NCBI RefSeq assembly: GCF_947166265.1
Contig: NZ_CAMVDO010000012.1
Span: forward strand, 38,684-102,683
DNA length: 64,000 nt
Reading direction: 5' to 3'
Source: an uncultured Fibrobacter sp.
GTDB taxonomy: Bacteria; Fibrobacterota; Fibrobacteria; Fibrobacterales; Fibrobacteraceae
Shown: positions 26,139 through 35,549 of the stretch, piece by piece
How positions within the stretch are numbered: the stretch's first letter is position 1
Layout of the letters: each line of letters starts with the position of its first letter
Made by a program: the position numbers and the translations under genes
Notes under the pieces: model-generated
Seen by the model: the letters and a program-made list of their open reading frames with translations, nothing else
Databases searched by the model: none
Told to the model about the DNA's origin: nothing

Positions 26139-27224
26139 ATGAAGCGTGTGGCAGTAGGACTTTCAGGCGGTGTAGATTCAGCACTTTCAGCGTACCTTTT
26201 GAAAAAAGAGGGTTATGAAGTAGTCGGACTCACCATGGCTACGTGGGACGGTTCGGTGAATATGCCCGCGGTAGAAGGCCGCGAAGGCTGTTACGGTCCG
26301 AGTGAGGACAAGAATATCGAAGAAGCGAAACTGGTGGCAGATCGTCTGGGAATCCCGCATTATGTAGTTCCCGTCGCAGGTGAATACAAAACAAAGGTGT
26401 TGGATTATTTCCGCGCCGAATACCGTGCTGGCCGAACTCCGAATCCATGCGTGCGTTGCAATCAGTCCATCAAGTTTGGCGCATTGCACTTGGCTGCCCG
26501 CAAAATGGGAATCGAGTTTGATTATTTTGCTACCGGACACTATGCGCGTCTTGATTTCAAAAACGAGAATGAACCGTTCTTGTATCGCGCCTTAGATACG
26601 GGCAAAGACCAGACTTATTTTTTGTCGCGACTTTCGGCGGAGCAACTTTCGACAGTGCTATTCCCGTTGGGGAACATGCACAAGCAAGATGTCAAGGCGC
26701 TTGCCGCTGAAATCGGCTGGGAAGATTTTGCTACCAAGCGCGAAAGCCAGGATTTTATCGAATGCGGCGATTACTCGGTGCTGTTCGAAGAATCGGATCA
26801 GGTGCCGGGTGACTTTGTCGATGTGAGCGGCAAGGTGCTGGGTAAGCACAAGGGAATCGTGAATTATACGGTGGGCCAGCGCAAGGGTCTGAACATTGGC
26901 GGCCAAAAGGAACCGCTTTTTGTGGTGGCTATTGATGCTGCCAAGAATCAGGTGGTTCTCGGCCCCCGCAGCGCTCTTTCCTGCATTCAAGTTTCTGCCA
27001 TTGACTTAAACTTGATGGTCAACGAAAACTCGCCGCTGCTCAAGGGCCCGCTAGATGCCCACATTCGCTTGGGCCACAAGGGCTCTCCCGCAAAGATTCT
27101 TGACCTAGAACCGGGCCGCATTCGTGTAGAGTTCGAAACGCCGCAGTTCGCTGCCGCCCCTGGCCAAGTGCTGGTGCTTTACGCTGGCGATGGTGTGGTC
27201 GCCTCGGCGATTATTGACAAGTAA
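26139..27224 (+). CDS. mnmA: tRNA-specific 2-thiouridylase
   Basis: MnmA thiolates uridine 34 of Lys, Glu and Gln tRNAs, receiving sulfur from a Tus-type relay. The 361-residue protein has the PP-loop GLSGGVDSA, the first catalytic cysteine in NPCVRCNQSIKFG, ATGHYAR and KDQTYFLSRL. The second catalytic cysteine is in SQDFIECGD, shifted from the usual GICFIG context, which marks a divergent subgroup. Its need for relayed sulfur fits the sulfur theme of the region. Confidence 0.9.
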   Translation: MKRVAVGLSGGVDSALSAYLLKKEGYEVVGLTMATWDGSVNMPAVEGREGCYGPSEDKNIEEAKLVADRLGIPHYVVPVAGEYKTKVLDYFRAEYRAGRTPNPCVRCNQSIKFGALHLAARKMGIEFDYFATGHYARLDFKNENEPFLYRALDTGKDQTYFLSRLSAEQLSTVLFPLGNMHKQDVKALAAEIGWEDFATKRESQDFIECGDYSVLFEESDQVPGDFVDVSGKVLGKHKGIVNYTVGQRKGLNIGGQKEPLFVVAIDAAKNQVVLGPRSALSCIQVSAIDLNLMVNENSPLLKGPLDAHIRLGHKGSPAKILDLEPGRIRVEFETPQFAAAPGQVLVLYAGDGVVASAIIDK

Positions 27225-27225
27225 T

Positions 27226-28131
27226 TTATTTGCAGTGTCGCAAAAGTGCGGCAATGTATGCTTTGGCGTAGCGCGATGGCGTTACGCCTTTTCGCATCAC
27301 GTAACCGATGGTCATTTTGTCGTGAACGTCAAGATGCCTTGCGATAATGTTTCGACCGTTGAGCTTGTGGCTGATGACGCCTGAGCAAATGGTGTAGCCA
27401 TTCAGGCCGATGAGCAAGTTGAAAAGTGTCGCGCGATCGCGAACCTTGATATTGCGCGGACAGTCGAAATCGATGGCGGTCAGGGGTTCTTCGGCGAAGT
27501 AGAACGAGTTGAAATCGCCTTGTTCGTAGGTCAGGTACGGATACGGCTTTAAATCTTCAAGCGTGATTTTTTCTTTCTTCGCAAGCGGATTTTTAGACGA
27601 CATAAACACATGCAGAGGGGTCGCAAAGAGCGGTTCAAAGACCAAATTGTTCTTTTGAATAAGTTTTTTAATGACTTTTTCGTTCTTGTCGCTCAAATAA
27701 AGTACGCCAATTTCGCTTTTTAGCTTGGCAATATCGTCAATAATTTCGTTAGTTTGTGTTTCCCGGAGCGTAAAATCGTAGCTTGGACCGCCGAATTTTC
27801 GGATGACATCGACGAATGCGTTAACCGCAAAAGAGTAGTGCTGGCAGCTCACGGAAAAGATGGTACTGCCACCTTTGCCGCCCTTGTAGCGGTCTTCCAT
27901 CAGGGTTGCCTGTTCCAAAACTTGCCTTGCGTAAGAAAGGAATTCGTCGCCCTCGTTAGTGATCGTGACGCCTTTATTGGAGCGGTTGAAGATGGTAACG
28001 CCCATTTCTTCTTCGAGCTCGTGGATAGCTGCCGTAAGGCTCGGTTGCGATATGAATACGCGCTTCGATGCTTCGGTAATGTTGCGTGTGTCGGCTACGG
28101 CGATAGCGTATTTAAGTTGTTGTAAAGTCAT
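27226..28131 (-). CDS. LysR-family transcriptional regulator, candidate regulator of the sulfur regulon
   Basis: This 301-residue LysR protein has an N-terminal helix-turn-helix (QLKYAIAVADTRNITEAS, with SQPSLTAAIHELE as recognition region) and a C-terminal effector domain (about 90-301). It is divergent from metE, and the 196-base region between them holds a perfect inverted repeat of the T-N11-A type at 28210-28236. The same promoter layout precedes metY, the methyltransferase/cupin operon, the nitrogenase-like cluster and the DUF4418 module, so this is the best candidate for a regional methionine/sulfur regulator (inference). Its effector is unknown. Confidence 0.88.
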   Translation of the reverse strand: MTLQQLKYAIAVADTRNITEASKRVFISQPSLTAAIHELEEEMGVTIFNRSNKGVTITNEGDEFLSYARQVLEQATLMEDRYKGGKGGSTIFSVSCQHYSFAVNAFVDVIRKFGGPSYDFTLRETQTNEIIDDIAKLKSEIGVLYLSDKNEKVIKKLIQKNNLVFEPLFATPLHVFMSSKNPLAKKEKITLEDLKPYPYLTYEQGDFNSFYFAEEPLTAIDFDCPRNIKVRDRATLFNLLIGLNGYTICSGVISHKLNGRNIIARHLDVHDKMTIGYVMRKGVTPSRYAKAYIAALLRHCK

Positions 28132-28209
28132 AAGGGTAAGGGGTTGTGAGGTCGCACCTTCGGTGCTTTGGGGTGTGGGCGATGAGGTTTGTCGGTTTGG
28201 AGTTTGGTC

Positions 28210-28282
28210 TTCACCATAGTTTTAATCTATGGTGAATGCGTAAAAAATAGTATTTTACCGATGGTGAAAAAGGAGATATATT
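28210..28282 (+). promoter_or_regulatory. metE promoter with perfect LysR-type palindrome
   Basis: TTCACCATAG (28210-28219) and CTATGGTGAA (28227-28236) are a perfect 10-bp inverted repeat; as a 21-bp LysR box it reads ACCAT-N11-ATGGT (28213-28233). TATTTTAC follows at the common 17-base distance, giving a -35 TTTTAC (28253-28258), 18 bases, and a -10 TATATT (28277-28282). A further half-site (ATGGTGAA) lies at 28261-28268, between the -35 and -10. Confidence 0.85.
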
Positions 28283-28327
28283 TGGCGGCGTAATCGAAAA
28301 ACAAACAAAAAAGGTAGGTTAAACACT

Positions 28328-30595
28328 ATGAGCAATAAAAAAACATCTGTAATCGGTTTCCCGCGCATTGGTAAGGCCCGCGAACTCAAGTTTGCAAGCG
28401 AAAAGTTCTTCAAGGGCGAAATCTCCGAAGCGGAGCTCCAGAACGTCGCCGCCGAAATCCGCCAGTACGGTTGGGCAAAACAGAAGGCTGCAGGTATCGA
28501 CTTTATTCCTTCGAACGATTTCTCGTTCTACGATAACGTTCTCGATACCGCATTCTTGTTCGGCATTGTTCCGGAACGTTATAAGAACCTCGACTTGAGC
28601 GTACTCGAAAAGTATTTCGCAGCCGCTCACGGTTACCAGGGCGAAAAGGGCGACGTGAAGGCCCTCCCCATGAAGAAGTGGTTCAACACGAACTACCACT
28701 ACATTGTTCCGGAAATCGATGACGCTTCTGAATTCAAGGTGAATGATTCCAAGCCGGTGCAGGAATACAACGAAGCGAAGGCTGCTGGAATCCAGACCGT
28801 GCCGACTTTGATTGGCGCCTACACGTTCCTCCGCTTGGCCCGCTACAATGGTCAAAAGAAGGCCAAGGATTTTGTAGCCTCTGCAGTCGCTGCTTACGCG
28901 AAGGTCGCCGAATTGCTCGCCGCTGCCGGTGCCGAATGGATCAGTTTCGCCGAACCCGCTTTGGTGTTCGACGTGACCGCCGAAGAAAAGGAACTTTTTA
29001 AATCTATTTATGTGGAACTCGTCAAGAAGGTGCGTGCCGCAGGCCTCAAGATTGCCTTGCAGACTTACTTTGGCGATATCCGCGATGTGTACCAAGATGT
29101 GGTCGCCCTCGGTTTCGATGCCATCGGTCTTGATTTCGTGGAAGGCCTCAAGTCGCTGGAACTTGTCAAGTCCGGTTTCCCGAAAAATACGCTCCTGCTC
29201 GCCGGTATCGTGAACGGCAAGAACATCTGGCGTGCCGATTACGCACAGAAGAACGCCTTGCTCGCTGAAATCGAAGAGGCTGTCGGTGCCGAAAATGTTG
29301 TGGTCGGAACATCTTGTTCGCTGCTGCATGTGCCGTACACCGTTGCTGCCGAACAGAAGCTCCCCGCCGAAACGCTCCGTCACTTTGCCTTCGCCGAAGA
29401 AAAGCTCGTGGAACTCGCTGAACTCGCTAGCGCTGATGCTGCAGCACTCGCAGCGAACAAGGCGCTATTCGCAACGCCTCGCGTGCAGGCGAATGCCAAG
29501 GTTCAGGCAGAACTTGCCGCCCTTACGCCCGCTGATTTCGAACGCAAGCCGAGCCGCCTCAAACGCCGCGAAGTGCAAAAGGCTGAATTCAAGTTGCCAG
29601 CATTCCCCACGACTACCATCGGCTCTTTCCCGCAGACGGCTGAAGTCCGCGCGAACCGCGCCGCATTCCGCAAGGGAGAAATTTCCAAGGAACAGTACGT
29701 AGAATTCAACCGCAAAAAAATTGCCGAATGCATCAAGCTGCAAGAAGAAATCGGCCTCGACGTGATTGTGCACGGTGAATTTGAACGCAACGACATGGTG
29801 GAATATTTCGGCTCCAAGATTGACGGTTTCGTGTTCACGCAGAACGCCTGGGTACAGAGTTACGGTACCCGTTGCGTGAAGCCGCCTGTCGTATGGGGCG
29901 ACGTGAGCCGCAGCGCCCCGATTACGGTTGAATGGTCTGTATACGCTCAGAGCTGCACCAAGAAACCGGTGAAGGGTATGCTCACGGGCCCGGTGACGAT
30001 TCTCAACTGGTCGTTCCCGCGTGAAGATGTTTCACTGAAGGTGCAAGCACAGGAAATTGGTTTTGCCATCCGCGACGAAGTCCTGGATCTCGAAAAGAAC
30101 GGTATTCGCGTTATCCAGATTGACGAAGCTGCCCTCCGCGAAAAGTTGCCGCTGCGCAAGAGCGACTGGCACAAGGAATACCTCGACTGGGCTATTCCGG
30201 CATTCCGCCTGGTGCATGCCAAGGTCAAGCCCGAAACGCAGATTCACACGCACATGTGCTATAGCGAATTCAACGACATCGTGCGAGACATTGACAACAT
30301 GGATGCCGATGTGATCACGTTCGAAGCGAGCCGTTCTGACCTCAAGCTGCTTGACGCCCTGAACGAAGCCAAGTTCGAAACGCAGGTGGGCCCGGGCGTG
30401 TACGACATTCACTCTCCGCGCGTTCCCTCGGAACAGGAAATCGTCGACGCTCTCCACAAGATCATCGCGAAGGTCCCGCAGCAGAACGTGTGGGTGAACC
30501 CCGATTGCGGTCTCAAGACCCGTGGCGAAACCGAAACCACGGCAAGCCTCAAGAATCTTGTTGCTGCCGCAAAAAAATTGCGTAGCGAAAAGTAA
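28328..30595 (+). CDS. metE: Cobalamin-independent methionine synthase
   Basis: MetE moves the methyl group of polyglutamyl methyltetrahydrofolate to homocysteine. The 755-residue length is normal. The duplicated barrel is visible: an N-terminal half beginning [16 protein letters not shown], and a catalytic half with [39 protein letters not shown] and NPDCGLKTR, which hold the zinc-binding His and Cys residues. The promoter carries the LysR-type operator. It makes a B12-free methionine route beside the direct MetY route. Confidence 0.97.
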   Translation: MSNKKTSVIGFPRIGKARELKFASEKFFKGEISEAELQNVAAEIRQYGWAKQKAAGIDFIPSNDFSFYDNVLDTAFLFGIVPERYKNLDLSVLEKYFAAAHGYQGEKGDVKALPMKKWFNTNYHYIVPEIDDASEFKVNDSKPVQEYNEAKAAGIQTVPTLIGAYTFLRLARYNGQKKAKDFVASAVAAYAKVAELLAAAGAEWISFAEPALVFDVTAEEKELFKSIYVELVKKVRAAGLKIALQTYFGDIRDVYQDVVALGFDAIGLDFVEGLKSLELVKSGFPKNTLLLAGIVNGKNIWRADYAQKNALLAEIEEAVGAENVVVGTSCSLLHVPYTVAAEQKLPAETLRHFAFAEEKLVELAELASADAAALAANKALFATPRVQANAKVQAELAALTPADFERKPSRLKRREVQKAEFKLPAFPTTTIGSFPQTAEVRANRAAFRKGEISKEQYVEFNRKKIAECIKLQEEIGLDVIVHGEFERNDMVEYFGSKIDGFVFTQNAWVQSYGTRCVKPPVVWGDVSRSAPITVEWSVYAQSCTKKPVKGMLTGPVTILNWSFPREDVSLKVQAQEIGFAIRDEVLDLEKNGIRVIQIDEAALREKLPLRKSDWHKEYLDWAIPAFRLVHAKVKPETQIHTHMCYSEFNDIVRDIDNMDADVITFEASRSDLKLLDALNEAKFETQVGPGVYDIHSPRVPSEQEIVDALHKIIAKVPQQNVWVNPDCGLKTRGETETTASLKNLVAAAKKLRSEK

Positions 30596-30620
30596 ATCGC
30601 TTTTGCTTCTCGACAAGCAA

Positions 30621-30660
30621 AACATCCCCTCGACGTCTTTGGACGCCGAGGGGATGTTTT
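30621..30660 (+). terminator. metE terminator
   Basis: AACATCCCCTCG (30621-30632) pairs with CGAGGGGATGTT (30647-30658) over a partly paired loop and is followed by T residues. Confidence 0.88.
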
Positions 30661-30671
30661 GGTGTCTGTAA

Positions 30672-30741
30672 GTTATAAGAAAAAGTGATAACAAATGCTA
30701 AAAATTAAGTATTGGACGCATTGAAGAACCTCTTCTATATT
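30672..30741 (+). promoter_or_regulatory. Promoter and LysR-type operator of the second DUF4418 module
   Basis: GTTAT (30672-30676), N11, ATAAC (30688-30692), then TATTGGAC at the fixed distance with -35 TTGGAC (30712-30717) and -10 TATATT (30736-30741), 18 bases apart. It is the closest match to the promoter at 6138-6207. Confidence 0.75.
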
Positions 30742-30789
30742 TGCGCAACAAAAAAAGTATAGGATGTTTTTAAAGATCTGGAGTACACC

Positions 30790-31206
30790 ATGAAACAGTA
30801 CAAAGTATTTGTAATTGCTAACCTTATTTTTGGTATTTTGCTGATTGCCCTTACCAAGGTGATTCTGCCTGTTTGTCGCCCGATGGGCGGCGGTGTGATG
30901 CGTTGTGGCACTTCGACAACGATTGATGCCGTTTTGGGTTTCGTGTTGCTTGTTGTTGCGGTGACTGCGGCCGGGCTCCTTAAGAAAAAGGCGCATGTGA
31001 TTCTTTCTGCCTTGTCGCTCGTGGTGGGTATTTTTGTTTCGCTGGTGCCGACAGTGATTGTGGGGACTTGCCCGCACGCTCACATGGCATGCCATGCGGT
31101 AACGGCTCCGGTGCTTGCCGTTACGGGTGTCGTGGTCGCTCTGTTTGCGGCCGTGAACTTGGTCTATCTGAGATTGAGGAGGCGAAATGAACAAGACAAA
31201 TATTGA
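30790..31206 (+). CDS. DUF4418-family four-helix membrane protein
   Basis: This 138-residue inner-membrane protein has four predicted helices (about 7-27, 45-65, 70-92, 105-128). Conserved cysteines lie at the outer loops: PVCRPMGGGVMRCGTST and VGTCPHAHMACHAV, with histidines beside the second pair, so metal or heme-like binding is possible. The family function is unknown. It heads a module with an FtsX-like permease and an ATPase; here those two partners are decayed, while in the copy at the left window edge they are intact. Its 3' end overlaps the permease remnant by 20 bases. Confidence 0.8.
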   Translation: MKQYKVFVIANLIFGILLIALTKVILPVCRPMGGGVMRCGTSTTIDAVLGFVLLVVAVTAAGLLKKKAHVILSALSLVVGIFVSLVPTVIVGTCPHAHMACHAVTAPVLAVTGVVVALFAAVNLVYLRLRRRNEQDKY

Positions 31207-31617
31207 TTTGATTATTGAAAATTACTTGCAAAACCCGTTCCGGAGCTTTGGCCTTTCCTTGTTGATTGCCCTGTTCGCTTCTGTTCTTTTGGTGGGTGGG
31301 CTTTTGTCGCTTTCCCTTTCGAAGGGGTTGAACCGCTTGTCGTCGCGTCTGGGAGCCGATGTCATTGTCATTCCGCTGGGGAGCGAAATCAATGATCAGT
31401 CGGTGCTTTTGCAGGGCGATTCCAAATATGCAGGGTTCGCTTGAATTTATTCGCAGTCTTTCCGGTGTAGAAGTGGCTACTCCGCAGTATTATTTGACTA
31501 CCCTGAGTGCGAGCTGCTGCGATCAGAATGTTTCGATTATCGGGTTTGATACGGAATCGGATTTTGTGATTCAGCCGTGGATTCGCGAGGTGCTTACGGA
31601 CAAGCTCCCGAAGGGCT
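31187..31617 (+). pseudogene. Decayed ABC permease (copy of 65-1285)
   Basis: The first about 80 codons match the intact permease closely. Then 11 bases present in the intact copy (after TATG at about 31430) are missing, shifting the frame. The reading continues in another frame through SLEFIRSLSGVEVATPQYYL, still with the SASCCDQ motif, to LPKG near 31615 (about residue 155 of the intact protein). All three C-terminal helices are gone. It cannot make a working permease. Confidence 0.88.
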
Positions 31618-31950
31618 CGAAACCGCCCGACGCAAGGCTCAATCGTCTTTATCGGAGCCGATTTTGCAAACTTGACGGATGCGGAATTGCCCGTGCTTCG
31701 TAACGAAAAAATCGGCTACATCCCGCAGGAAGCCGTTTTCTTGCCGCATTTTACGGTGCTCGAAAACATTCTCTTGCCACGCGCGATTCAAAGGGGGCAA
31801 AAAATCGAGGTGAGGGACCTTTCGCATTCGGGAACATCGGTGATTGTGGCGACCCACGATGCGCGCGGAATCAAGTACGGTGACCGCCTTTATACCATGC
31901 ACAAGGGAAAACTCCTCCCCAATAGCGATTCCGATTACGGTGGATTATAG
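31618..31950 (+). pseudogene. Decayed ABC ATPase (copy of 1282-1995)
   Basis: Sequence similar to the intact ATPase resumes at about its residue 54 directly after the truncated permease, so the deletion removed the permease C-terminus and Walker A. A second internal deletion joins KIEVRDLS to HSGTSVIVATHDARG, removing the signature motif and Walker B. An open frame remains (about 31672-31950, YIPQEAVFLPHFTVLENI still readable), but all nucleotide-binding motifs except the Q-loop and switch histidine are lost. Confidence 0.88.
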
Positions 31951-31986
31951 GTTGCGTTTTCGGTAGAAATAATATACATTAAGGGT

Positions 31987-32970
31987 ATGGATATCGCATC
32001 GAGTACATATCGGCGGATTTTTGTATTGGGTTCCGGGTTCAGCAAGTCGTTTTGCCCGCAAATGCCCACGCTCCGTGACCTGAACGAGCTGATTCCCTTT
32101 GGGATATCGGACGAGTTTCCGCATCTGCGCGACTATTGCAGGCATTTTTTGGAACTTTGCAACAATCAGGCGGAATACTTGAATATCGAAACCCTTTCGA
32201 CTTCGATTCTCTCGGCGCAGATTTTTCCGGGGGTACGCGAGAGCCTTTATCACTTGTCGCTTCGGTTCGAGTTGCTGCGTTTTATTGCGGGTGCCATTCG
32301 TCACGACCATGCGGTGGATGCTAGGTCTGCTGCGGTTTTGCGAAAGTTCCTTGCCTCTTGCGTCAATTGCCCTGGCGAGGGTTTCCGCGATACCCTGTTC
32401 CTTTCCTTCAATTACGATACGCTTATCGAAAACGTGATTGCCGACGACCCCGAAATGAGTTCGCGAGTGGCGGTGGATTACGGAGTCCGCATTGATCCTG
32501 CTGACCGTAGCGCTGTCCGTGCTCCCAGGGGACAGACGGTGGACTTGATAAAGCTGCATGGTTCCTTGAACTGGTTTCCGGTAAAGGGGGCCTCTGATCC
32601 TCTGGATTTGAAGAACGTGTGTCAGGTGGAACCCTGTGATCGCAGTTTTCCGATTTACCGCGAAGATACCCCCATCTACATTCCGATGGCACATGCGAAG
32701 GAATCTTTCCTCCGCGGAAGTCTTTTCAACTTGTTGTGGAGCAAGGCGGATTACTACCTCAAGAATGCTCAGGAAATATACTTCTTGGGTTACGGGTTCC
32801 CGAAAACCGACATGAACAATCTGGAGTTCCTGCTTAGGCATCGGGAACGTTTCAAGAAGGTGGTTGTGTTTGAGCGCGAAGGTCACCCCGACTTGGACCG
32901 CCTGCGGGCGCTGCTGGGCGATTCGCTTTTGCTGTCGATGGACGCGAAGGATTTCTTGACGACTTTCTAG
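31987..32970 (+). CDS. SIR2-like domain protein
   Basis: The 327-residue protein has SIR2-fold landmarks: FVLGSGFSKSFCPQMPTL near the start (nucleotide-binding loop), FLSFNYDTLIE in the middle, LIKLHGSLNWF and YFLGYGFPKTDMNNLEFL near the end. This stand-alone type occurs in several anti-phage systems as an NADase, but also in other settings. AAGGGT precedes the ATG. No partner gene with a defence domain lies beside it, so a defence role is only a possibility. It abuts the decayed ABC module. Confidence 0.75.
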   Translation: MDIASSTYRRIFVLGSGFSKSFCPQMPTLRDLNELIPFGISDEFPHLRDYCRHFLELCNNQAEYLNIETLSTSILSAQIFPGVRESLYHLSLRFELLRFIAGAIRHDHAVDARSAAVLRKFLASCVNCPGEGFRDTLFLSFNYDTLIENVIADDPEMSSRVAVDYGVRIDPADRSAVRAPRGQTVDLIKLHGSLNWFPVKGASDPLDLKNVCQVEPCDRSFPIYREDTPIYIPMAHAKESFLRGSLFNLLWSKADYYLKNAQEIYFLGYGFPKTDMNNLEFLLRHRERFKKVVVFEREGHPDLDRLRALLGDSLLLSMDAKDFLTTF

Positions 32971-33014
32971 AGGCTGCGGCGTCTAATCCGCAAGCGAAAA
33001 CTAATCCGCAAAAA

Positions 33015-34163
33015 TTATAGAGCGCGCCTGTTCAATTGGAGCTGGGAGTAGTAAGAGTTTTTCTCTTCGATCATGGCCCGGGTGATGTCGTCGATAAAGT
33101 CGTTCATCGTCTTGGAGGCATCGTAGGCCTGGCTGCAGATGCAGACGGAAAGCTTGTAGGAACTGTTGAAGCTGTTCGTTTCGGAAAGTCCAGAGCGGAT
33201 ACGCTTGATGCACATGCTTACCGCCATCTCGTTTTGCGTATTGACGAATGCGATGAATTCGTCGCTGGAGTAGCGGATAATGATTCCGAGTTCGCCGATG
33301 GAGCGGTTCAGGATTTTTGCCATCTTTACGAGCGCCTTGTTGCCCGTTGCGCGTCCATAGTCCTGGTTGAGCGACTTGAAACCGTTGATGTTGATCAGAA
33401 GTCCCGTTATCTGGAGTTTTTTCTTCTTGGCGTATTCCCGGTTCAGGTAGTCTAGGTAGGTGTAGTTGAACACGCCGGTCAGCTTGTCCCTGTAGACGCG
33501 TTCGCTTTGCAGGGTGGCGAATACGCCCGCGATCGAAATGGCGATACATGACGAAATGACGGAAATGCCGTAGAAAAGGGACTGGATGATGGTGCCCATC
33601 GTAAGCGGGATAAAGTAGATCCAGATGGGGAACGACTTGAACAGTCCGCCCTTGCGCTTGCACATGAAATAGAGGAATAGGCTGTCTATCAGGAAACCGT
33701 AGTCGATAGCCATGTAGATCCAGTAGCCGCTCATGCGCTTGTAGGTGTTGCTTGCCGAAACGTCAAAGATGATCGGAACGAAGTTGTTCAGGATAATAAG
33801 GCTTGTTCCTGTAATGAGTGCCGCTCCCAAAATGTAGCGGTGGGCTATCGAGAAACGTGCGTTGAGGTGTTCCGAAAGGAAAAGCAGCCAGAAGAACGTG
33901 CCGAACATGTCGGTGAGGTACAGAAGCGCATTGCCGCCATAAACGACGACGCGCGCCAGTGTTCCGGGACGGCTGTCCGCCGTATAGGCGATGGGGTCCA
34001 AAATGCATCCGCAGAATGCAAAGAACAGGATAAGCTGAAGAAAGGCGTTTTCTGCCCCTCTTTCACGGAATCGCCAGATATTACCGACCAACAGGACACC
34101 GATGAGCACGATGCCAAAAATGTTGGTTGCGTAAACCGCTGTCAGTTCAAACGGTGACTCCAT
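33015..34163 (-). CDS. Membrane protein with degenerate GGDEF domain
   Basis: The 382-residue protein has about seven N-terminal membrane helices (residues 10-235) and a C-terminal GGDEF-type domain (about 240-375) starting at RDKLTGVFNYTYLD. The active-site loop reads RYSSDEF rather than GGDEF, so cyclase activity is doubtful; it may bind c-di-GMP or GTP as a sensor. The ATG at 34163 has GGAG upstream. No neighbour suggests a partner. Confidence 0.8.
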   Translation of the reverse strand: MESPFELTAVYATNIFGIVLIGVLLVGNIWRFRERGAENAFLQLILFFAFCGCILDPIAYTADSRPGTLARVVVYGGNALLYLTDMFGTFFWLLFLSEHLNARFSIAHRYILGAALITGTSLIILNNFVPIIFDVSASNTYKRMSGYWIYMAIDYGFLIDSLFLYFMCKRKGGLFKSFPIWIYFIPLTMGTIIQSLFYGISVISSCIAISIAGVFATLQSERVYRDKLTGVFNYTYLDYLNREYAKKKKLQITGLLININGFKSLNQDYGRATGNKALVKMAKILNRSIGELGIIIRYSSDEFIAFVNTQNEMAVSMCIKRIRSGLSETNSFNSSYKLSVCICSQAYDASKTMNDFIDDITRAMIEEKNSYYSQLQLNRRAL

Positions 34164-34324
34164 AATAACTCCATTATACAACTCCTAACTACTCCGTTAC
34201 TAATATAAATTCTTTTTTTATAAATGCAAGTTTTTTGTATGGAATCGTTTGTTTGAATACTGAAAAAGGGAAAATTTTGGCCCGGAATCGACCGGATGGA
34301 GTTTTTTTTGCCTTCTTTTAACGC

Positions 34325-34362
34325 AAAAAAGGCGACTTTTCCTGGGGAAATGTCGCCTTTAA
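34325..34362 (-). terminator. Terminator of the small lipoprotein gene
   Basis: On the minus strand AAAGGCGACATTTCC pairs with the complementary GGAAAAGTCGCCTTT and is followed by T residues. Confidence 0.8.
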
Positions 34363-34380
34363 TGCCGATTTTTGGAAAAA

Positions 34381-34761
34381 TTATTCTTCTGAAGTGAGCG
34401 ATGACTGGCAAATCGCGAGGATTTCCTGGTAGTATTCCTCGCGGTTCACGCCGCTATGAACCTTGTCCTGGTCTTCGTTGTGGTAGGACCCCATGTAAGA
34501 GGCTTCCTTGACGGTCGTATCGTCAATCCAGGTGTAGACGTTGACGATTTTCCACCCTTCGTCGAGGGTGAATTTCCATTCGTTGTCGCTCGCCTTGAAA
34601 CTGCAGGGCTGTTCGCTCTGGGTCTCGTTTTCCTTGTTGTTTTCGGTGTTGCCCGGTTCCGTGGCGGGATCGGTGGGGTTGTTGCTGCTGGAGCTGTTGT
34701 CGGAACAGGCGGTGAAGCTTACGACCGCGGCAATGGCCGCAATCCAAAGTTTGTTTTTCAT
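34381..34761 (-). CDS. Small lipoprotein of unknown function
   Basis: The 126-residue protein begins with a lipoprotein signal (lipobox FTAC, C19), then a Ser/Asn/Pro/Glu-rich linker (about 20-52) and a compact domain with WKFTLDEGWKIVNVYTWID. Two more cysteines (CSFKA, AICQSS) could form a disulfide. I do not recognise the domain. Confidence 0.75.
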   Translation of the reverse strand: MKNKLWIAAIAAVVSFTACSDNSSSSNNPTDPATEPGNTENNKENETQSEQPCSFKASDNEWKFTLDEGWKIVNVYTWIDDTTVKEASYMGSYHNEDQDKVHSGVNREEYYQEILAICQSSLTSEE

Positions 34762-34977
34762 AGGAACTCTCTGTAATTGTTGATTGTTATGTAAGACGGT
34801 AATGTCCTCTTACCCGTTCTGCATAATTTATTAAAAATCCGTTCTGTTGTAAACGCCTTGCGCTTTTTTGGGGAGGGGTGTGGGGCGTATTTAGAATGGG
34901 AATAGGGGGATTTTTTAGGGCATGGTTGAATACCCACTGCTTGAAATATTATATTTCTGCAAAAAGGCAGGTGTTGT

Positions 34978-35175
34978 ATGTCCATTGGAATTCCTGAAAT
35001 CATCCTGATTGTTGTGGTGGTGCTTTTGCTTTTCGGGGCAAAGCGCATTCCTGAACTTGCCCGCTCGCTCGGCAAGGCCCAGAACGAATACAAGAAGGCG
35101 AAGGATGCCCTGAAGGAAGAAGCCGAAGACCTGCAAAAGACGGTCGAGAAGGCTGCTAAGAGCGACGAGAAGTGA
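34978..35175 (+). CDS. tatA: Twin-arginine translocase protein TatA/TatE family
   Basis: The 65-residue protein has the TatA layout: one membrane helix (IPEIILIVVVVLLLFGA), the FGAKRIPELARSLG hinge and amphipathic helix, and a charged tail. TatA multimers form the channel that exports folded proteins. No tatC is in the window. A TATATT -10 box lies upstream. Confidence 0.9.
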   Translation: MSIGIPEIILIVVVVLLLFGAKRIPELARSLGKAQNEYKKAKDALKEEAEDLQKTVEKAAKSDEK

Positions 35176-35549
35176 GCGGCGAGAAGTGGGCGAAGAATCG
35201 TCTTTAGTTTCTCACTTGGAAGCACTTCGCCGGGTGCTGATCCGTTCGTTTGTCGCCCTACATCGCCTGGAACTTTTGGCATTTCGAACCTGGTGACGCT
35301 TGCGCTTTCCCTTTCGCTTGCCTTAGTGCGCATGGTCCTCGAAGGGGAGAATCCAGTGCTGGTTCCCGTCGCTGCGCTCCAGGATGACGCATCGGTTTGG
35401 CCGGGGAGCGCCCTATATGAAACAGTGTGTTGCATATACAATAATTTTCTAAAATATTTTAAAAAATATTTCGAAATTTGTTAAAAATCTTAATTTTTGT
35501 TGCATAAAAGTATTGACTTTTGAAGGCGGCGATTTTATATTTCAAGGTG
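35176..35549. other. Intergenic stretch with the TIGR02147 promoter
   Basis: No supported gene is seen. The left part is repeat-like GC-rich sequence; an open frame on either strand does not look like a protein. At the right end TTGACT (35513-35518), 17 bases and TATATT (35536-35541) make a good promoter for the next gene. Confidence 0.5.

Noticed and set aside
31672..31950. A functional small ATPase gene
   Set aside because: The frame is open but lacks Walker A, the signature motif and Walker B when compared with the intact copy, so it is a remnant.
34758..35441. A 227-codon frame on the minus strand
   Set aside because: It is antisense to tatA, whose own sequence is clearly a gene, and its translation looks like a shadow frame.
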